Shown: one piece after another, positions 26,855-39,000 of the stretch
How positions within the stretch are numbered: the first letter of the stretch is position 1
How the letters are laid out: each line of letters starts with the position of its first letter
From: Wolbachia endosymbiont (group B) of Protocalliphora azurea
GTDB taxonomy: Bacteria; Pseudomonadota; Alphaproteobacteria; Rickettsiales; Anaplasmataceae
Assembly: GCF_947251865.1 (NCBI RefSeq)
Contig: NZ_OX366394.1
Coordinates: forward strand, 1,426,001 to 1,490,000
Length of the DNA: 64,000 nt
Direction of reading: 5' to 3'
Notes under the pieces: model-generated
What the model was told of the DNA's origin: nothing
The model's input: only the letters and a program-made list of their open reading frames with translations
Databases searched by the model: none
Made by a program: the position numbers and the translations under genes

Positions 26855-27950
26855 CCAATTCCCACTATGCAAAGAACAGATAGACAATAATGGGAAAGAA
26901 GTGATAATAAAGTAGATAAAATAGAGAGGTATAAATGGCATTAAGGTCAAAACTATTAGACGAAAAAGTTGTAAATTTGGCGAAAGAAATGTTAAAAAAG
27001 GTCAGAAATAACGCATATGTTTCAAAAAAGTTACAAGCGGTGATAGCAGGAAAAGAAAGTAGTATAAGCGCTGTGGCAAGAATATGTAAAATTTCAAGGA
27101 CTGCTTTGACTGAATGGATAAAGCATCTAAAATTTGGTAGAGTAGAAAGATTATTTGCCCCGTCTCAGCGGCGAAGAAAAAGCAAATTAAAGAAAAATCA
27201 ACGTGAGCAAATTGAAATATGGGTAGAAAGAAATCCAAATATTACTATTAAGGAAGTGCAGATAAAAATCTCAGAGGAATTTGGCCTAAACATTAGCAAA
27301 TCAACAGTGCACCGTGAGATACAAAGGATGAAATTTTCTTATATAACACCGAGGCCAATGCACCATAAACAAGATAAAAACAAGCAAGAAGAGTTTAAAA
27401 AATACTTCAATAAAATAGTCAATTCCCACCCTGAAAAAGAGGTGTTTTTTTGATGAATCACGATTTGGAACTCATTCAAAAATCGGACACGGATGGTTTA
27501 AAAAAGGGGTCAGAACGCAGGTTAAAATGAAAATTGGTAGACAAAATTTCTATATCTACAGTGCGGTAAATCCAAGAAGTGGTAAGAAAATCAGCCTACT
27601 TGCTCCATATGTAAACACTGATTGTATGAATATATTTCTGGAGCAGATGTCGAAAGATTTAGGCACGAAAAAAGCCTTTCTTGTAATGGATTGTGCAAGT
27701 TGGCATAGATCAAAAAGTTTGAAATTTCAGGAAAACATTACCATTATATACTTGCCTCCTTATTCACCGGAACTGAATCCTGTTGAGAGGTTGTGGCAAT
27801 ATATCAAATACAATACTTTACGTAACAGAGTCTACGATACCATAGGCTTACTTGCAGATGTTCTGTGTAATTTTATTGTCAGTATTTCCAGCACTACTAT
27901 TAAACGAGTTTGTAATGTTTCTTATTTGTTCGATTAGTAATGGAATTTGG
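26855..27950 (+). mobile_element. IS630-family element, copy 2
   Basis: 1096 bp, flanked by TA on both sides (26853-26854 and 27951-27952), with the same ends as copy 1. It is inserted between the HTH gene and the radC fragment. Confidence 0.9.
26935..27937 (+). CDS. IS630 transposase with T7 frameshift, copy 2
   Basis: Same two-frame structure as copy 1: 26935-27453 then continuing to 27937, with the T7 run at 27445-27451. The fused product would have the complete DDE triad (FFDESRFG, MDCASWHR, NPVERLWQ). Keeping the same slip site in both copies is consistent with a regulated frameshift. Confidence 0.85.
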
Positions 27951-28102
27951 TATAACAAAATGTTTTTATATATTTACTGCCATTTTTTAGCAGTCTTGGC
28001 ATAAGGCCATAGCTTTTGAGTGAAGTCAAATCAATTTTTCAATCTTTTTTACTTATTTTTTCATCAAAAAGTAAAGATATTAATAGATACTGATTTTTTA
28101 TT

Positions 28103-29041
28103 TTAAATTTGTTGAATTTCGTCTAAAGAGATGCCTACTGTTTTTAAAATAATATTGATAGAAATTCCTTCCTTAACTAAATTCTTTGCAATTTTCATCC
28201 TTTCTACTCTCTCCACTTTCTCTTTGCAAACTTGTATACTTTCAAACAGAGATTTTATTAGTACATTACGTAGTTCTTGGCTTTTAATCTTTTTGTATTC
28301 TTCTATTAACTTTGATAGCTCTGCTTCACTATTCTCATTTTCTGTTGTTTCTGGAAGTAGGTCTGTAATACTAATTGATAGTACCTTTGCTATTTCATCT
28401 AACATTTCAAGTGAAACAGCAGCTCGTCCTTGTTCATATTCATATATTCTTTGATTTATTATACCCACTTTACTTGCTAAATCTTCCTGAGTGTATCCTC
28501 TTCTCAACCTCCATTCTTTTATTCTTTGACCTACTTTATACGGAATAGAAATTTTTTTCTCATCATTATCATATTCATCAATAGATAAATTGGTTGTTCG
28601 AGAGATAACATGAGCAGAAACTCCTTCCTTAACTAAACCCTTTGCCACCTCTACTTTTACTGCCTTTCCACTTTCTTCCTCACTAATACGGATGAATTTG
28701 GTTAATAAATAAAACGTTTCACGTAATTCTTGATCCTTAATCTCTTTATGTCTTCTTACTAGATTTAATACCTCTTCTCCCTCGTACTTTTCCTCATTTG
28801 ATACTTCTTGTCCGCAAGCTAGATCTCTAGCAGTTGTTGATAATGCTTCTGCTAATTCATATAACTTCTTAATTGAAATTCTGCGTGTTCCTTTTTCATA
28901 TTGCAGTATTACCTGATATGTTGTATCGATTTTTTTTGCTAAATCTTTTTGAGTATAGCCCTTTGCTAATCTACGATTTCTTACTTCCTGTCCTATTACT
29001 TTGTAATCTAAAAAATTAGAGCATTTATTCTCTTTTTTCAC
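28103..29041 (-). CDS. Two-domain HTH (XRE) transcriptional regulator
   Basis: A 312-aa paralog of 22627-23559. HTH 1 is at about 14-65 (VRNRRLAKGYTQKDLAKKID ... LQYEKGTR) and HTH 2 at about 178-230 (IKEWRLRRGYTQEDLASKVG ... YEYEQGRA). Each is followed by helical segments with KxAKNLVKEGIS-like motifs. It is transcribed toward radC and lies 68 bp downstream of mutL on the same strand, an arrangement known from WO EAMs (mutL, HTH, radC). It is probably a DNA-binding regulator of phage or EAM genes. Confidence 0.88.
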   Translation of the reverse strand: MKKENKCSNFLDYKVIGQEVRNRRLAKGYTQKDLAKKIDTTYQVILQYEKGTRRISIKKLYELAEALSTTARDLACGQEVSNEEKYEGEEVLNLVRRHKEIKDQELRETFYLLTKFIRISEEESGKAVKVEVAKGLVKEGVSAHVISRTTNLSIDEYDNDEKKISIPYKVGQRIKEWRLRRGYTQEDLASKVGIINQRIYEYEQGRAAVSLEMLDEIAKVLSISITDLLPETTENENSEAELSKLIEEYKKIKSQELRNVLIKSLFESIQVCKEKVERVERMKIAKNLVKEGISINIILKTVGISLDEIQQI

Positions 29042-29109
29042 ATTTTATACTCCATAACCAGAAGAGCTGTTACGTATACTTAATTGGCAACCTTTTTGAC
29101 AAACTGAAC

Positions 29110-30900
29110 TCATCTCCTTTCAAACAATTTTTCTATATCACTTAGTTTCATTTCTATATACGTTGGTCTTCCGTGATCAGAATATGGAGTTTTCTCAATT
29201 TGTCTTAGTATCTCATTCATCTCTTCCAATTTCATTTTTCTTCCTGCTCCGTGGCAAGCGATTATGGATGATATTTTGTTCACCTTATCCTCTATTGGTA
29301 GCGTATCTTCTATTTCCATTAACTTATCTACTATATCAACTAGCATCTCTTTTATATCTATTGTTCCCAAGATTGCAGGTATTTCTTTTACCCTTACTTT
29401 ATCTTCTGATTCTATTTCAATACCAAAACCCATTTCAAAAAGCTTATCTTTATAAGTTTTAACCATCTCCATTCCAGCTTGGTTTTTAATTTCAACTATT
29501 TCAGGAATGAGAAGTTTTTGTCTTTTTATGCTTGTTAAGCACTCGTATATCAATCTCTCATAGGCTGCATGTTGATCTACTATAATCAGCCTATCTCCAG
29601 CCTCAGCAATAATGTAAGTATTGTAGACCTGACAGCGTGCATATCCTAGAGGGTGATCCTCTATCAAATCAATTTGCTTCTTTTCTAGAACCATCGTTCC
29701 CTTTTGGGTTGGAGATTCTCCATATTTAAACGTTTCTGGTAAGCTTTGCCTTCTTTCATCTGGTGCATTGAATTCTTTCATTAAATGATTTTCTAAAAGA
29801 CTTGGCCTCTTTTCATAAAATTCTTTTTGATCTTTTTTCTCTTGACTATCAACCTGCTCTTGGCTTTTACTATCATTAAAAATTAGCTCCTCTTCAATAC
29901 CTTGATCACCCGCTGCAAATCTCGTTGATAGTGTTTTTATTATCCCTCTTCTCACTATTTCATATATTAGCCTTTTATTCTGAAATCTTACTTCCGATTT
30001 ATTTGGATGCACATTTACATCTACTTGGTCATATGGTACTTCTAAATGCAACACTGCAAAAGGATACCTATTGTTTGGAATAAAATCGTGATACGCATAT
30101 CTAATTACACCAACAAGTAGATTCTCTTTTATTGGCCTTCCATTAACAAACGTATAAATTTGAGTTGAGTTGCCACGATTGACATTAGGTTTACAGATGT
30201 GTCCCTTAAGTTTGATGCCTTCTTCTTCCTCTTTAACTTCCAGTGAATTGCTTTGAAATTCTTCTTCTATTTCACATAATCTGTTGAACAGCGAAGTTTG
30301 CTTAACATATTTTAAGAGCTTTTTATTACCAGAAGTGAGAGTAAACCCAATACTATAATTAATCATCGCTAAGTTATTCACAATATCAACAATACTTTGT
30401 GTTTCTGCCCTTTCGGTTTTTAGAAACTTTAGTCTATTTGGTGTAGCAAAAAATAAGTCACGAACTTCAATATATGTACCTTGCAACAAAGAACAAGGGG
30501 TAATCTCTCTTATTTTTTCTCCTCCCTCATATCTTATAGACCATGCTTCCTTTGCTCCACTTGCCTTAGACGATAATTTCATTCTACTTACTGCTGCAAT
30601 TGAAGGCAAAGCTTCTCCTCTAAAGCCAAGATGTTTGATTTCTATTAACTCACTATCGCTTAATTTTGAAGTAGCGTGGCGCATAAACGCAAGTTCCAAA
30701 TCTTCCTTTTCTATTCCATTTCCATCGTCTGTTACAGTTATAAGATTACGCCCACCACTTTCTATTTTGATCTCTATCTCTGAACTTCCAGCATCTATTG
30801 CATTTTCTACTAATTCCTTTACTACACTCGCTGGCCTTTCTATTACCTCTCCCGCTGCTATACGATTTATAGTTTTTGTGTCTAAAAGAATTATTGCCAT
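29110..30900 (-). CDS. mutL: DNA mismatch repair protein MutL
   Basis: A 596-aa MutL. The N-terminal GHKL ATPase has [20 protein letters not shown] (motif I), [12 protein letters not shown] (motif II) and [15 protein letters not shown] (motif III). A linker covers about 335-400. The C-terminal dimerisation domain contains [12 protein letters not shown], matching the DQHA-x2-E-x4-E metal-binding motif of endonuclease-active MutL. It acts with MutS to nick the strand being repaired. Many Wolbachia have both a chromosomal and a WO/EAM mutL. The HTH/radC context points to the EAM copy. The start overlaps the end of the broken rnhA gene by 10 bp. Confidence 0.93.
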   Translation of the reverse strand: MAIILLDTKTINRIAAGEVIERPASVVKELVENAIDAGSSEIEIKIESGGRNLITVTDDGNGIEKEDLELAFMRHATSKLSDSELIEIKHLGFRGEALPSIAAVSRMKLSSKASGAKEAWSIRYEGGEKIREITPCSLLQGTYIEVRDLFFATPNRLKFLKTERAETQSIVDIVNNLAMINYSIGFTLTSGNKKLLKYVKQTSLFNRLCEIEEEFQSNSLEVKEEEEGIKLKGHICKPNVNRGNSTQIYTFVNGRPIKENLLVGVIRYAYHDFIPNNRYPFAVLHLEVPYDQVDVNVHPNKSEVRFQNKRLIYEIVRRGIIKTLSTRFAAGDQGIEEELIFNDSKSQEQVDSQEKKDQKEFYEKRPSLLENHLMKEFNAPDERRQSLPETFKYGESPTQKGTMVLEKKQIDLIEDHPLGYARCQVYNTYIIAEAGDRLIIVDQHAAYERLIYECLTSIKRQKLLIPEIVEIKNQAGMEMVKTYKDKLFEMGFGIEIESEDKVRVKEIPAILGTIDIKEMLVDIVDKLMEIEDTLPIEDKVNKISSIIACHGAGRKMKLEEMNEILRQIEKTPYSDHGRPTYIEMKLSDIEKLFERR

Positions 30901-31416
30901 AACACTCCCTCCAATCTATAAAACTTAGAGCTCCCTCTATTTTTTTGTGATTTCTTGATCTCACAATCTCTATATTTTAGCTTTTTAGATTTCTTTCTAG
31001 CAAGTCTATCTGCTTCTTTATTATAGGTATTACCACTGTGAGCCTTAACCCACTTCCAGTTAATATCATGCTGCAAGACAATTTCATTCAATTCCTTCCA
31101 TAATTCCTTGTTCTTTACTGGCTTTTTATCAGCTGTCTTCCAACCATTTGTTTTCCACTTGTTGATCCACTCTGTTATACCTTGTTTAATATACTGACTA
31201 TCAGTGTGTAAAACAACTTTGCAAGAAACTTTCAACATCTTTAGCCCGTTAATCACAGCCTTTAACTCCATTTTGTTATTCGTTGTGTTTTCTTCACCTC
31301 CAGAGATGCGTTTTTTGATAAAGATACTTTTATTTTCATACATCACCACGGCTGCCCATCCACCAGGCCCCGGATTTCCATCCATCTGTATATATTATAA
31401 CCTTCTTTTTGTCCAT
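30891..31416 (-). pseudogene. rnhA: Ribonuclease HI, frameshifted near the N-terminus
   Basis: The minus strand from 31416 reads MDKKKVIIYTDGW, the usual first strand of RNase HI with the catalytic Asp of YTDG. It then shifts frame, and the rest (GNPGPGGWAAVV... to KEADRLARKKSK) is open in another frame from an ATG at 31385. Usually TDG and GNPGPGG are separated by three residues; here only one base separates GGA from GGA, consistent with an 8-base deletion. Other active-site residues are intact (MELKAV Glu, LHTDSQYI Asp, AHSGN His, EADRLA Asp). A protein started at 31385 would lack the first strand and the first catalytic Asp. Its stop overlaps the mutL start. Confidence 0.75.
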
Positions 31417-31832
31417 ATTGACAGGATATAGATTTAACATAAATTTGCTACTGAAATGTTGACACTAAGTTTCAAGATCTTTATCATGTAAAGGTGTGGG
31501 AGATTAATGAACCTGTCCTCACGATATTAGGTAAATCGTAATTGAGCTTTTGGGCTTGTATTTTTATTAGGAGGTTAATCTCTCACACCCAAAATAAGTG
31601 TTTTTAAAGCTCTTTATAGCTCATGAATTCATTTGCTGGGGTTTATGGAGGGAGTTGTAAAAGATGATAAAATAAACAGCTAAGGTGCGCAGTAGCATTC
31701 TATGGTCATCTATGAAGGTAGTTTTTTGCCAACTCTTGAAATTTAGCTAACTTTAATAGACTTTAGCACAAAAACGTTGAATATTTCTTCACAATTGTGT
31801 ATAATTATTAATGCTTTTTAAGTCGATTCCCT
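31417..31832. other. Gene-free stretch with a large stem-loop
   Basis: Lies between divergent genes (broken rnhA and the Rpn nuclease). No coding frame was seen. It contains the 98-bp hairpin-forming sequence at 31493-31590. The rest is AT-rich and must hold promoters for both sides; none stood out. Confidence 0.5.
31493..31590. repeat. Large stem-loop (palindromic element)
   Basis: GGTGTGGGAGATTAA (31493-31507) pairs with TTAATCTCTCACACC (31575-31589) with one mismatch. A further weaker pairing lies inside (AACCT/CCT with AGG/AGGTT). The loop is about 50-65 bases. It may be a structured RNA, a miniature mobile element, or a terminator-like structure; there is no T-tract to support the last. 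Confidence 0.6.
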
Positions 31833-32726
31833 ATGGCTCTTTCAAAATTTTTAGATCCTAAGCTTGATTTAACATTTAAGAAAATATTCGGTACTGAAAA
31901 AAATAAGAATATCCTTATTCACTTTTTGAATGATATTTTGGGGTTTACTGAAATAAATACTATACAAGAAGTTGAATTCCTTAGCACCATTATGGACCCT
32001 GAAATTGCCTCTGATAAGCAGAGTATTGTTGATGTTCTGTGCAGAGATTCCACTGGGGCCAGATACGTGATTGAGATGCAACTCGCTCGTGATAAAGGCT
32101 TCGAAAAACGGGCTCAATTATATGCTGCTAAGGCTTACTCAAGGCAGGCTGATAAAGGTGGTAAGTACATTGATTTAAAGAAGGTTTTCTTTATTGCTAT
32201 TTCTAATTGTAATTTATTTCCTGATAAGCTTGATTATATATCTAGCCATACCATAAGAGATGAAAAAACTAATGAGCATGACTTAAAAGATTTTCAATTT
32301 ATCTTCATTGAGTTACCAAAGTTTCCCAAAAGTAGAGAAGAGCAGCTAGAAAATGTAGTAGATCGTTGGCTATTTTTCTTTAAATATGCAGAAGAAACAA
32401 CTGATGAAGATTTAAGAAAAATAGCAGAAAAATCACCAATAATAAAGCTAGCATATGATGAATTAGATAAGTTCCATTGGAATGAGAAGGACCTATTAGC
32501 TTATGAAGAAAGGGTAATGGATTTACAGAAAGAAGCTGCTATCTTGGAACAAAAACTTGATGATGCTAAACATGAAGGCATCCAAATCGGCCATCAAAAA
32601 GGTAAAATTGAAGGTAAAATTGAAGTAGCAAAAAACTCGCTCAAGGCCGGTGTTTCTATAGATGTTATAGCTCAAATTACTGGTCTCTCTCATTCTGAAA
32701 TTTCACAACTCAAAGAAAAAACATAA
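31833..32726 (+). CDS. Rpn family (PD-(D/E)XK) nuclease / transposase-like protein
   Basis: A 297-aa protein of the recombination-promoting nuclease (Rpn, PDDEXK_2) family. The N-terminus DPKLDLTFKKIFGTEKNKNI is the family signature. The nuclease core follows with SIVDVLCRDSTGARYVIEMQ, giving an Asp and an E-x-Q pair in place of E-x-K. The C-terminus is a coiled coil with a GKIEGKIEVAKNSLKAGVSI repeat and a short HTH-like tail. Wolbachia has many copies, often near EAM genes. E. coli Rpn proteins cut DNA and promote RecA-independent recombination, so it could contribute to the rearrangements here, although that is inference. Confidence 0.88.
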   Translation: MALSKFLDPKLDLTFKKIFGTEKNKNILIHFLNDILGFTEINTIQEVEFLSTIMDPEIASDKQSIVDVLCRDSTGARYVIEMQLARDKGFEKRAQLYAAKAYSRQADKGGKYIDLKKVFFIAISNCNLFPDKLDYISSHTIRDEKTNEHDLKDFQFIFIELPKFPKSREEQLENVVDRWLFFFKYAEETTDEDLRKIAEKSPIIKLAYDELDKFHWNEKDLLAYEERVMDLQKEAAILEQKLDDAKHEGIQIGHQKGKIEGKIEVAKNSLKAGVSIDVIAQITGLSHSEISQLKEKT

Positions 32727-33082
32727 TATCCCTACTTATTCACTTCAACATTGATGAAAATCTTTCCTAAGTTAGACATATCCCCTAATTAAGAATCTAG
32801 TGAACTGTCTAAAATGGCTATAAAGATTGCACATAGAATTATATAAATTACTATCATAACATTACCCAAACTTCTATATCAAAGCTACGTGCTGTAAGTT
32901 CAATATGGAAAACACATTAACCACTTATTTACCAATTCTAGTCTTGTATTTCTTATTCCTATTTCATCCATTTTAGTATTGGGATCATCAAACTTAGTCT
33001 GGTATCCCTAATTATTTTGGCTACCCTCACTTTAAATTTTCCACTACTTGGCATATTATAGCTCCACCTCTTATATTATAAC
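32727..33082. other. Gene-free stretch, 356 bp
   Basis: AT-rich spacer between the convergent Rpn and cifB genes. I see no ORF, strong hairpin or T-tract, so no terminator for cifB can be named. Confidence 0.5.
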
Positions 33083-36000
33083 CTACCTATTGAGATTACC
33101 TCCAAGTTTGGTTACTCCTATCTCAGAAAGACAATTTGATACTTCTGAATAGCTGTGAACTGAAGCATTACTTAAATAACTTTGAGGCTCTAAATTCATT
33201 TGCTTTGCACCATCAACTTCTAATCTACCATCTCCGTTGTGTAATATCTGCTCTATTGATTGACTTAGCAGCCCATTATTAAATTGAGCTATAAACTTGT
33301 CAAACTTTTTAGAACTTAATTTACCAGGACATCCTGCTTCTCTACTAGGACATGCTTTCTCTAAATACGAGCTTAAAACTCCTGAGATCTCATTAAATTG
33401 ACCTCTTACGACTTTTCTAACAATATCTTTCTGCATTCCCATATAATCAATATTTAATCGATGCATTGATACACCACTTTTTAATCCAGCTTGCTCTACT
33501 ACTTTCTCAAATCCCTTTGTAATATTGAGTGCATAGCCCTGTGCTTCTAGTGGAGATATAGACTGATCTACTGTAGAAATATACTTCTGACCTGTAAATC
33601 TTCTAATCAATAAGTCAAATAAAATTATTGTACCATTAAAGTCAACCTGTGATAGATAGTGATCTCCCATTTCTAATATTGTATTTCTACCCTTAGGCTT
33701 AAATTTAACAGGTGCTTGCCTTTCACACATTCGTTTTAGATTTGCATTTACATAATCGACGTTGTCTCGAAAGAAACCTCCATTTTTTTGTCTTTTATCT
33801 GTATCATCAGATGGTAATGTGGTACCTGTGAGACTACTATTACTTATCGACGCTTTGGCAAATTGCCCATCAAATTGTGATACTGAACTTGCAGTCCCCT
33901 CAGATTGAGAACTCAATAATCTACCTACAGAGCTTTTCACCAAAGAAATACAATAATTTATCCATGAAAATGGTCTTATACCACTGCTTGCTGCTATTTC
34001 AGGTTGATTACTTGAATTTATAGCAAGAGGTTTACGTGATAAGTGATGACGACTATGATCTCCATGATGATGACGGCGTTTGCGTCCTCCTCTTCCTTCA
34101 CTGAGCTTTTCTTCTAAATATTCCACAATCTTATTGTGCCCCTTATCTTTAGCAATATCTAGAGGTGCTCTACCGTCAGCAGTTAAAGCATTGACATCAG
34201 CACCCTTTTCAACAAAATATTTAACTACATTTAATGAACCCAATTGAACAGCCCAATGAAGAGGTGTCCAACCTTCATTATCTTTGACCTTAATATCAGC
34301 ACTGTTATCTAAAAGAAGTTCAATTATATTAAAATTATTCTTTTGAATGGCCCAAAATAAAGGAGTCCAACCCTGCCTATCTTGAATATTAACATTAGCA
34401 CCTCGTCTGATACTTTCTCTCACTTTTTCAAGATCTCCTTTTTCTGCAGCAATTAATAATTCTTTATCTAGATTTAATTGTTTTTGTTTCAAAACTTCTA
34501 CTATATCTTCGTAACCCTTTTGAATAGCTAGGTCTAAGGATGTCTTGCCGTACATGTCTGTAGCCTTTAAGTTAGCACCCCTGTCAAGAAGTAGATTTAC
34601 TACATTCAACCTGTTTACATCAACAGCAATATGCAAAGGTTTCCTATTGTATGCATCTTGAGCCTCAATATTAGCACCTTTGTCAAGAAGAAATTGAACC
34701 ATATTTGAATTACCTTCTTGAGCTGCAAAGTGCAAGGGTGTTCCTTGATATGTGATCTCATTATTAAACTTGGCACCCTGAGCTATAAGGAACTTGACCG
34801 CATCCCATTTACTTCCCTGAGCGGCATAGATTATAGGTGTCCAACCATTATTACTATCTTGAGTATCTAAGCTAGCGCCTCGAACTACAAAATCCTTAAC
34901 TTCATTAAGATTACCACCTTGTACTGCAGTTAACAACTGCCTATCTAGACCTAATTGTGTTTGTTGTAAGTATTCTACAACATTATTATATCCTTTATCT
35001 CTAGCAAGATCTAGCGGTGTTTTACCATTCCTATCTTTAGCATTGACATTGGCTCCCTTACCTACCAGGTATTCTATTATATTAAGATGGCCATTCCAAG
35101 AAGCCCAGTGCAGAGACATCCAGCCGTCTTTGTCAACCTCATTAACACTTACTCCTTTATTAAGAAGAAGTTCTATAATATTTTTATTATCGTGCTCAGC
35201 AGCAATGTGTATAGGCTCTCTGCCATAAACGTTTTGAGCATTAATACTAGCCCCTTTGTCAATGAGAAACTTTGCAACTTCTAAACAGCCTTTCGACGCT
35301 GTATAATGTAGCGGTGTCCAACCATAGTTACTGGTATCATCAACGCTTACCTCCTTACCGAGAAGGAACTCTATAATATCTTTGTAATTCTTTTCAGCAG
35401 CAATGTGTATAGGTTTCCTACCAAAAATGCCCACTTCTATAGCATTAACACTAGCACCCTGACCAACAAATTTTTTGACTTCAGAGAGATCTCCATTTTC
35501 TGTGGCAGTCAATAATTTTTTGTCTAATTCTGTTTGTTTTAAAAATCCTACTATGTCTGTATAATTCCCTTGAATAGCCAAGTCTAAAGGTGTTTTTCCA
35601 TCGCTAGTTTTAGCTTCAATATTAGCCCCTCGACTTGAAAGTACTCTAACTATATCAAGCCTGTCTTTGAAAACTGCATGATGTAAAGGTGTCTGGTCAT
35701 CTTTGATTTTAGCTTCAATGTTAACACCTTTATCTATAAGAAATTCAATTATTTTAGGTGTAGTATTATTGTGCTGAATAGCCACATGCAAAGGTGTTAA
35801 ACCATCATTAGTTTTAGCTTCAATGTTAGCCCTTTTATCTATAAGAAGCTCAATTATTTTCAATTGACCATAAGCATTTGCTATATGTAACGGTGTTTCT
35901 CCAATATTAGTTTTAGCCTCAATATTAGCATTTCGATTTAAAATTGCCCTGGATGTATCAAGCTTATTATCGTTATCAGAAGCATAGTGCAAAGGTGCCC

Positions 36001-39000
36001 AACCACGCCTATCTCTAATATTAACATCTGCACCCATACTGAGAAGATTCTTAACTTCACTAAGATTATTTCGTCTCACAGCATCAAACAGTTGCTCTGT
36101 AGATAGAATTGCTTTTTCTTTATTAAATTCCACTATAACATCTTCTGAGTTACAAATAGAAGCTATACACTTTGAGTTAGAAACTATTGCATCATTAAAA
36201 GCAAACATCATTTCTCTTGCCGGTTGATAAGTATTCCAGTTCTCTACTTTTACAAGAGTGTTATTTTTATGTGATAGCAATAAGGTATCATTTATAACTC
36301 TCATATTGAAATCTAATATAGACTTATCTTTCAAATCAACTAAACCAATATCATTCTTGTTAACAGGTTGATTATGATAAATCTGTAACCCTTGCTCATC
36401 TGGCTTATAATATCTGAAAGAACTAAATTCATCAGCTCTTTCTCCAAATTCTTCTGGTTCCATAATTTTGTCGCTCAACTCTATGGATAAATCCCAGTTT
36501 TTATGAACAGAAGAATAGTAATCCGATATTGATAATGCTCCTCTATCTGATAACAATAGCAAATCATTATTTAGCTTCAAAAAAAGAACTTTTTCTGAGT
36601 CAAATGTGAAACAATTATGATGATTTAAAAGGTTAGTACCATTAACACTAAATCTTCCATCTACTTTTAAGCTATGAGAGCAATAATCTCGCTCTAATTC
36701 TCCATTCTGAAGTTTGTAATATTCTTCCCCATTAAATGTAACTGTAACATCTTTATAATTTGATAGCAGGGTTATATTTAGGCCATTTTTGTTAATCTTT
36801 ATTTCTCCTTTATTATCTTCTATAAATGGCATATCATTTAACGTACTATTTAGTAGACTAAAATCTAATATACCATTTGCTTGAGCAATCATAATATTAG
36901 CGTTTCTGTTATCGAAAAGATAAAGATGGCTTATATTACTTGGAGCTTTCCAGTAAAAATTATGGTGATCCTCATCAGGGTAAAAAATATGATTACTAGA
37001 ACTACCTACAACACCATGATAATTAGTGTTTAATAATTGCTTTGTAATATTAAAGTTTGAATTGTCCATTTTTTGCAGATTATCCAACTTATTATCTAAT
37101 TTTGTTATGTGCACATTTGTTACTCTATCAGTATTAATGTCTACTTTTGTTGGAGTTACAAACAAACCATCTGCTGTTTTTACTGATGTTTGTTTATCTA
37201 CACTTATAAAAGCTCCACTTTTATTGTAGATATTTGTTATATTATTAGCATGAGTCATACTACCTATATCACTAAAATTTATTGGCAATAACACCAACCC
37301 TTTTCCACGAATAGAGTCACCAAAATAACCTTTTATTGTAGTAAAGTTTTTTGCTGTTATTACATCATTTCCACCTTTACCGTCTACATAACCTGCATGA
37401 GAAACTTCTATATGATTAGCTTTGCTACTTCCAATGACAGAGTGTATATTCTCTGAATCTGCAAAATTACCTCGTGTTACAACTATATTATTTTGTCCAG
37501 TAGAAGATCCACCTAAATTACATACAAAATTATCCTTTGCTATGTAGAAGAAATTTGTTCCTTGTTTATGAATATCACAATTACTTAACTGATCTGTAAA
37601 ATAATACCTGTTCTGTACACTAGACCCCTGATTATCGATTCCATAACTATTAAGTAGTATATTCTTACCATTAAAAATAACATCAATAGTATAATTAGAA
37701 GTCACATTTATAAAAGCATCATTATTAGGTATGTAAAACAACATATTTGCAGGCAGCCTAGAAGAACTGCTTTTACTATACATAATTGCATTCTGGCAAC
37801 CAGGCAGATACTCTTTTAAAGAAACTTTTTTCACTGTTGTAGACAATACCATATTCTCATACTCTGATCTGTAACCGCATTGTGCCACACCTTCTACTCT
37901 TTGTAAGGTTTTTTCACTTATCACTGTTAGATCAACATCATCCCCTTTAGGACCACAAATAGCACTATAATTTTTCATTGTACTTGGAAGAAGCCTGCTA
38001 ATATGGTTGTTACCACTCTTTACATTGAGAGAGATATCTGAAACACGTGTTATCAATCGAAAATCAAATTTATTATCAACTATTCTTGTGTGACGGAAAC
38101 AAGGAGTTATTCCCAAATACGCAGAAGCATCATCTGATTGCATCACCTCTCTTTTTCTCCTGAAAATAGACCCATCAAGGTATTTTTCTTCTGTAAGAAG
38201 TATAGAAGGTAATGATATGGCTATTTTATCATAACTACCCTTAAATTGATCTAAGATCTTTGATATATACTGTTTATATATTTCTTCTGCTTGCAGATCA
38301 TTTCCTATATAATCTGGTAGTTTTTTACTAAGAAAGAAATCCCAATAAAGATCATGCTTTTCCTGATCTGTAAGACTCATTTGTTCTGTTAACTTTTCTA
38401 CTTCAAGCTCTGCTTCTACAAATTGTGATATGATAATAACAGCAACTGAAATAGCAGCTCCAACCGGACCGGCAAATTCTCCTATTACTCCAGCTTCCAT
38501 ACCTATAGCCGACATTGTTTCAGTAACAACTGCAGGTACATCTGCAGCTATAAAAATGGAATTAGTTGCGATGTTTAGGTCAGCAATCTTTACATCTACA
38601 GGATCTGTTGCATTTTCCCTTGCTTTTATCGACTCCGCTAACCCTAAAAATGCTGCAAAGTTACCTATAGCACGTCCCATAACTGGAGCAAATCCCTTTA
38701 GCATCTGAGAATCAAGCTTTGTTCCTAACTCTAACATTTTTCCAGAGATTTTTTCACCAATCTTTGGCATTACCCAGAGATTTAATGCATCATAACCTAG
38801 CCCTTCTACATCTCCATTTGCTATATGTTTACCAACTAAAAATACCGTAAAGGCAAGACCTGCACCTTCTGCTACTTTCCCTATTTTTTCTGCTACTCCA
38901 GACCTTCTCAGGATATTTTTCATTTCTTCTTTATTTTCTATGTTGTCCTTCATCTCCTTCACAATATCCCTAATCTCTGGATCTATTGAACTTAGATCTA

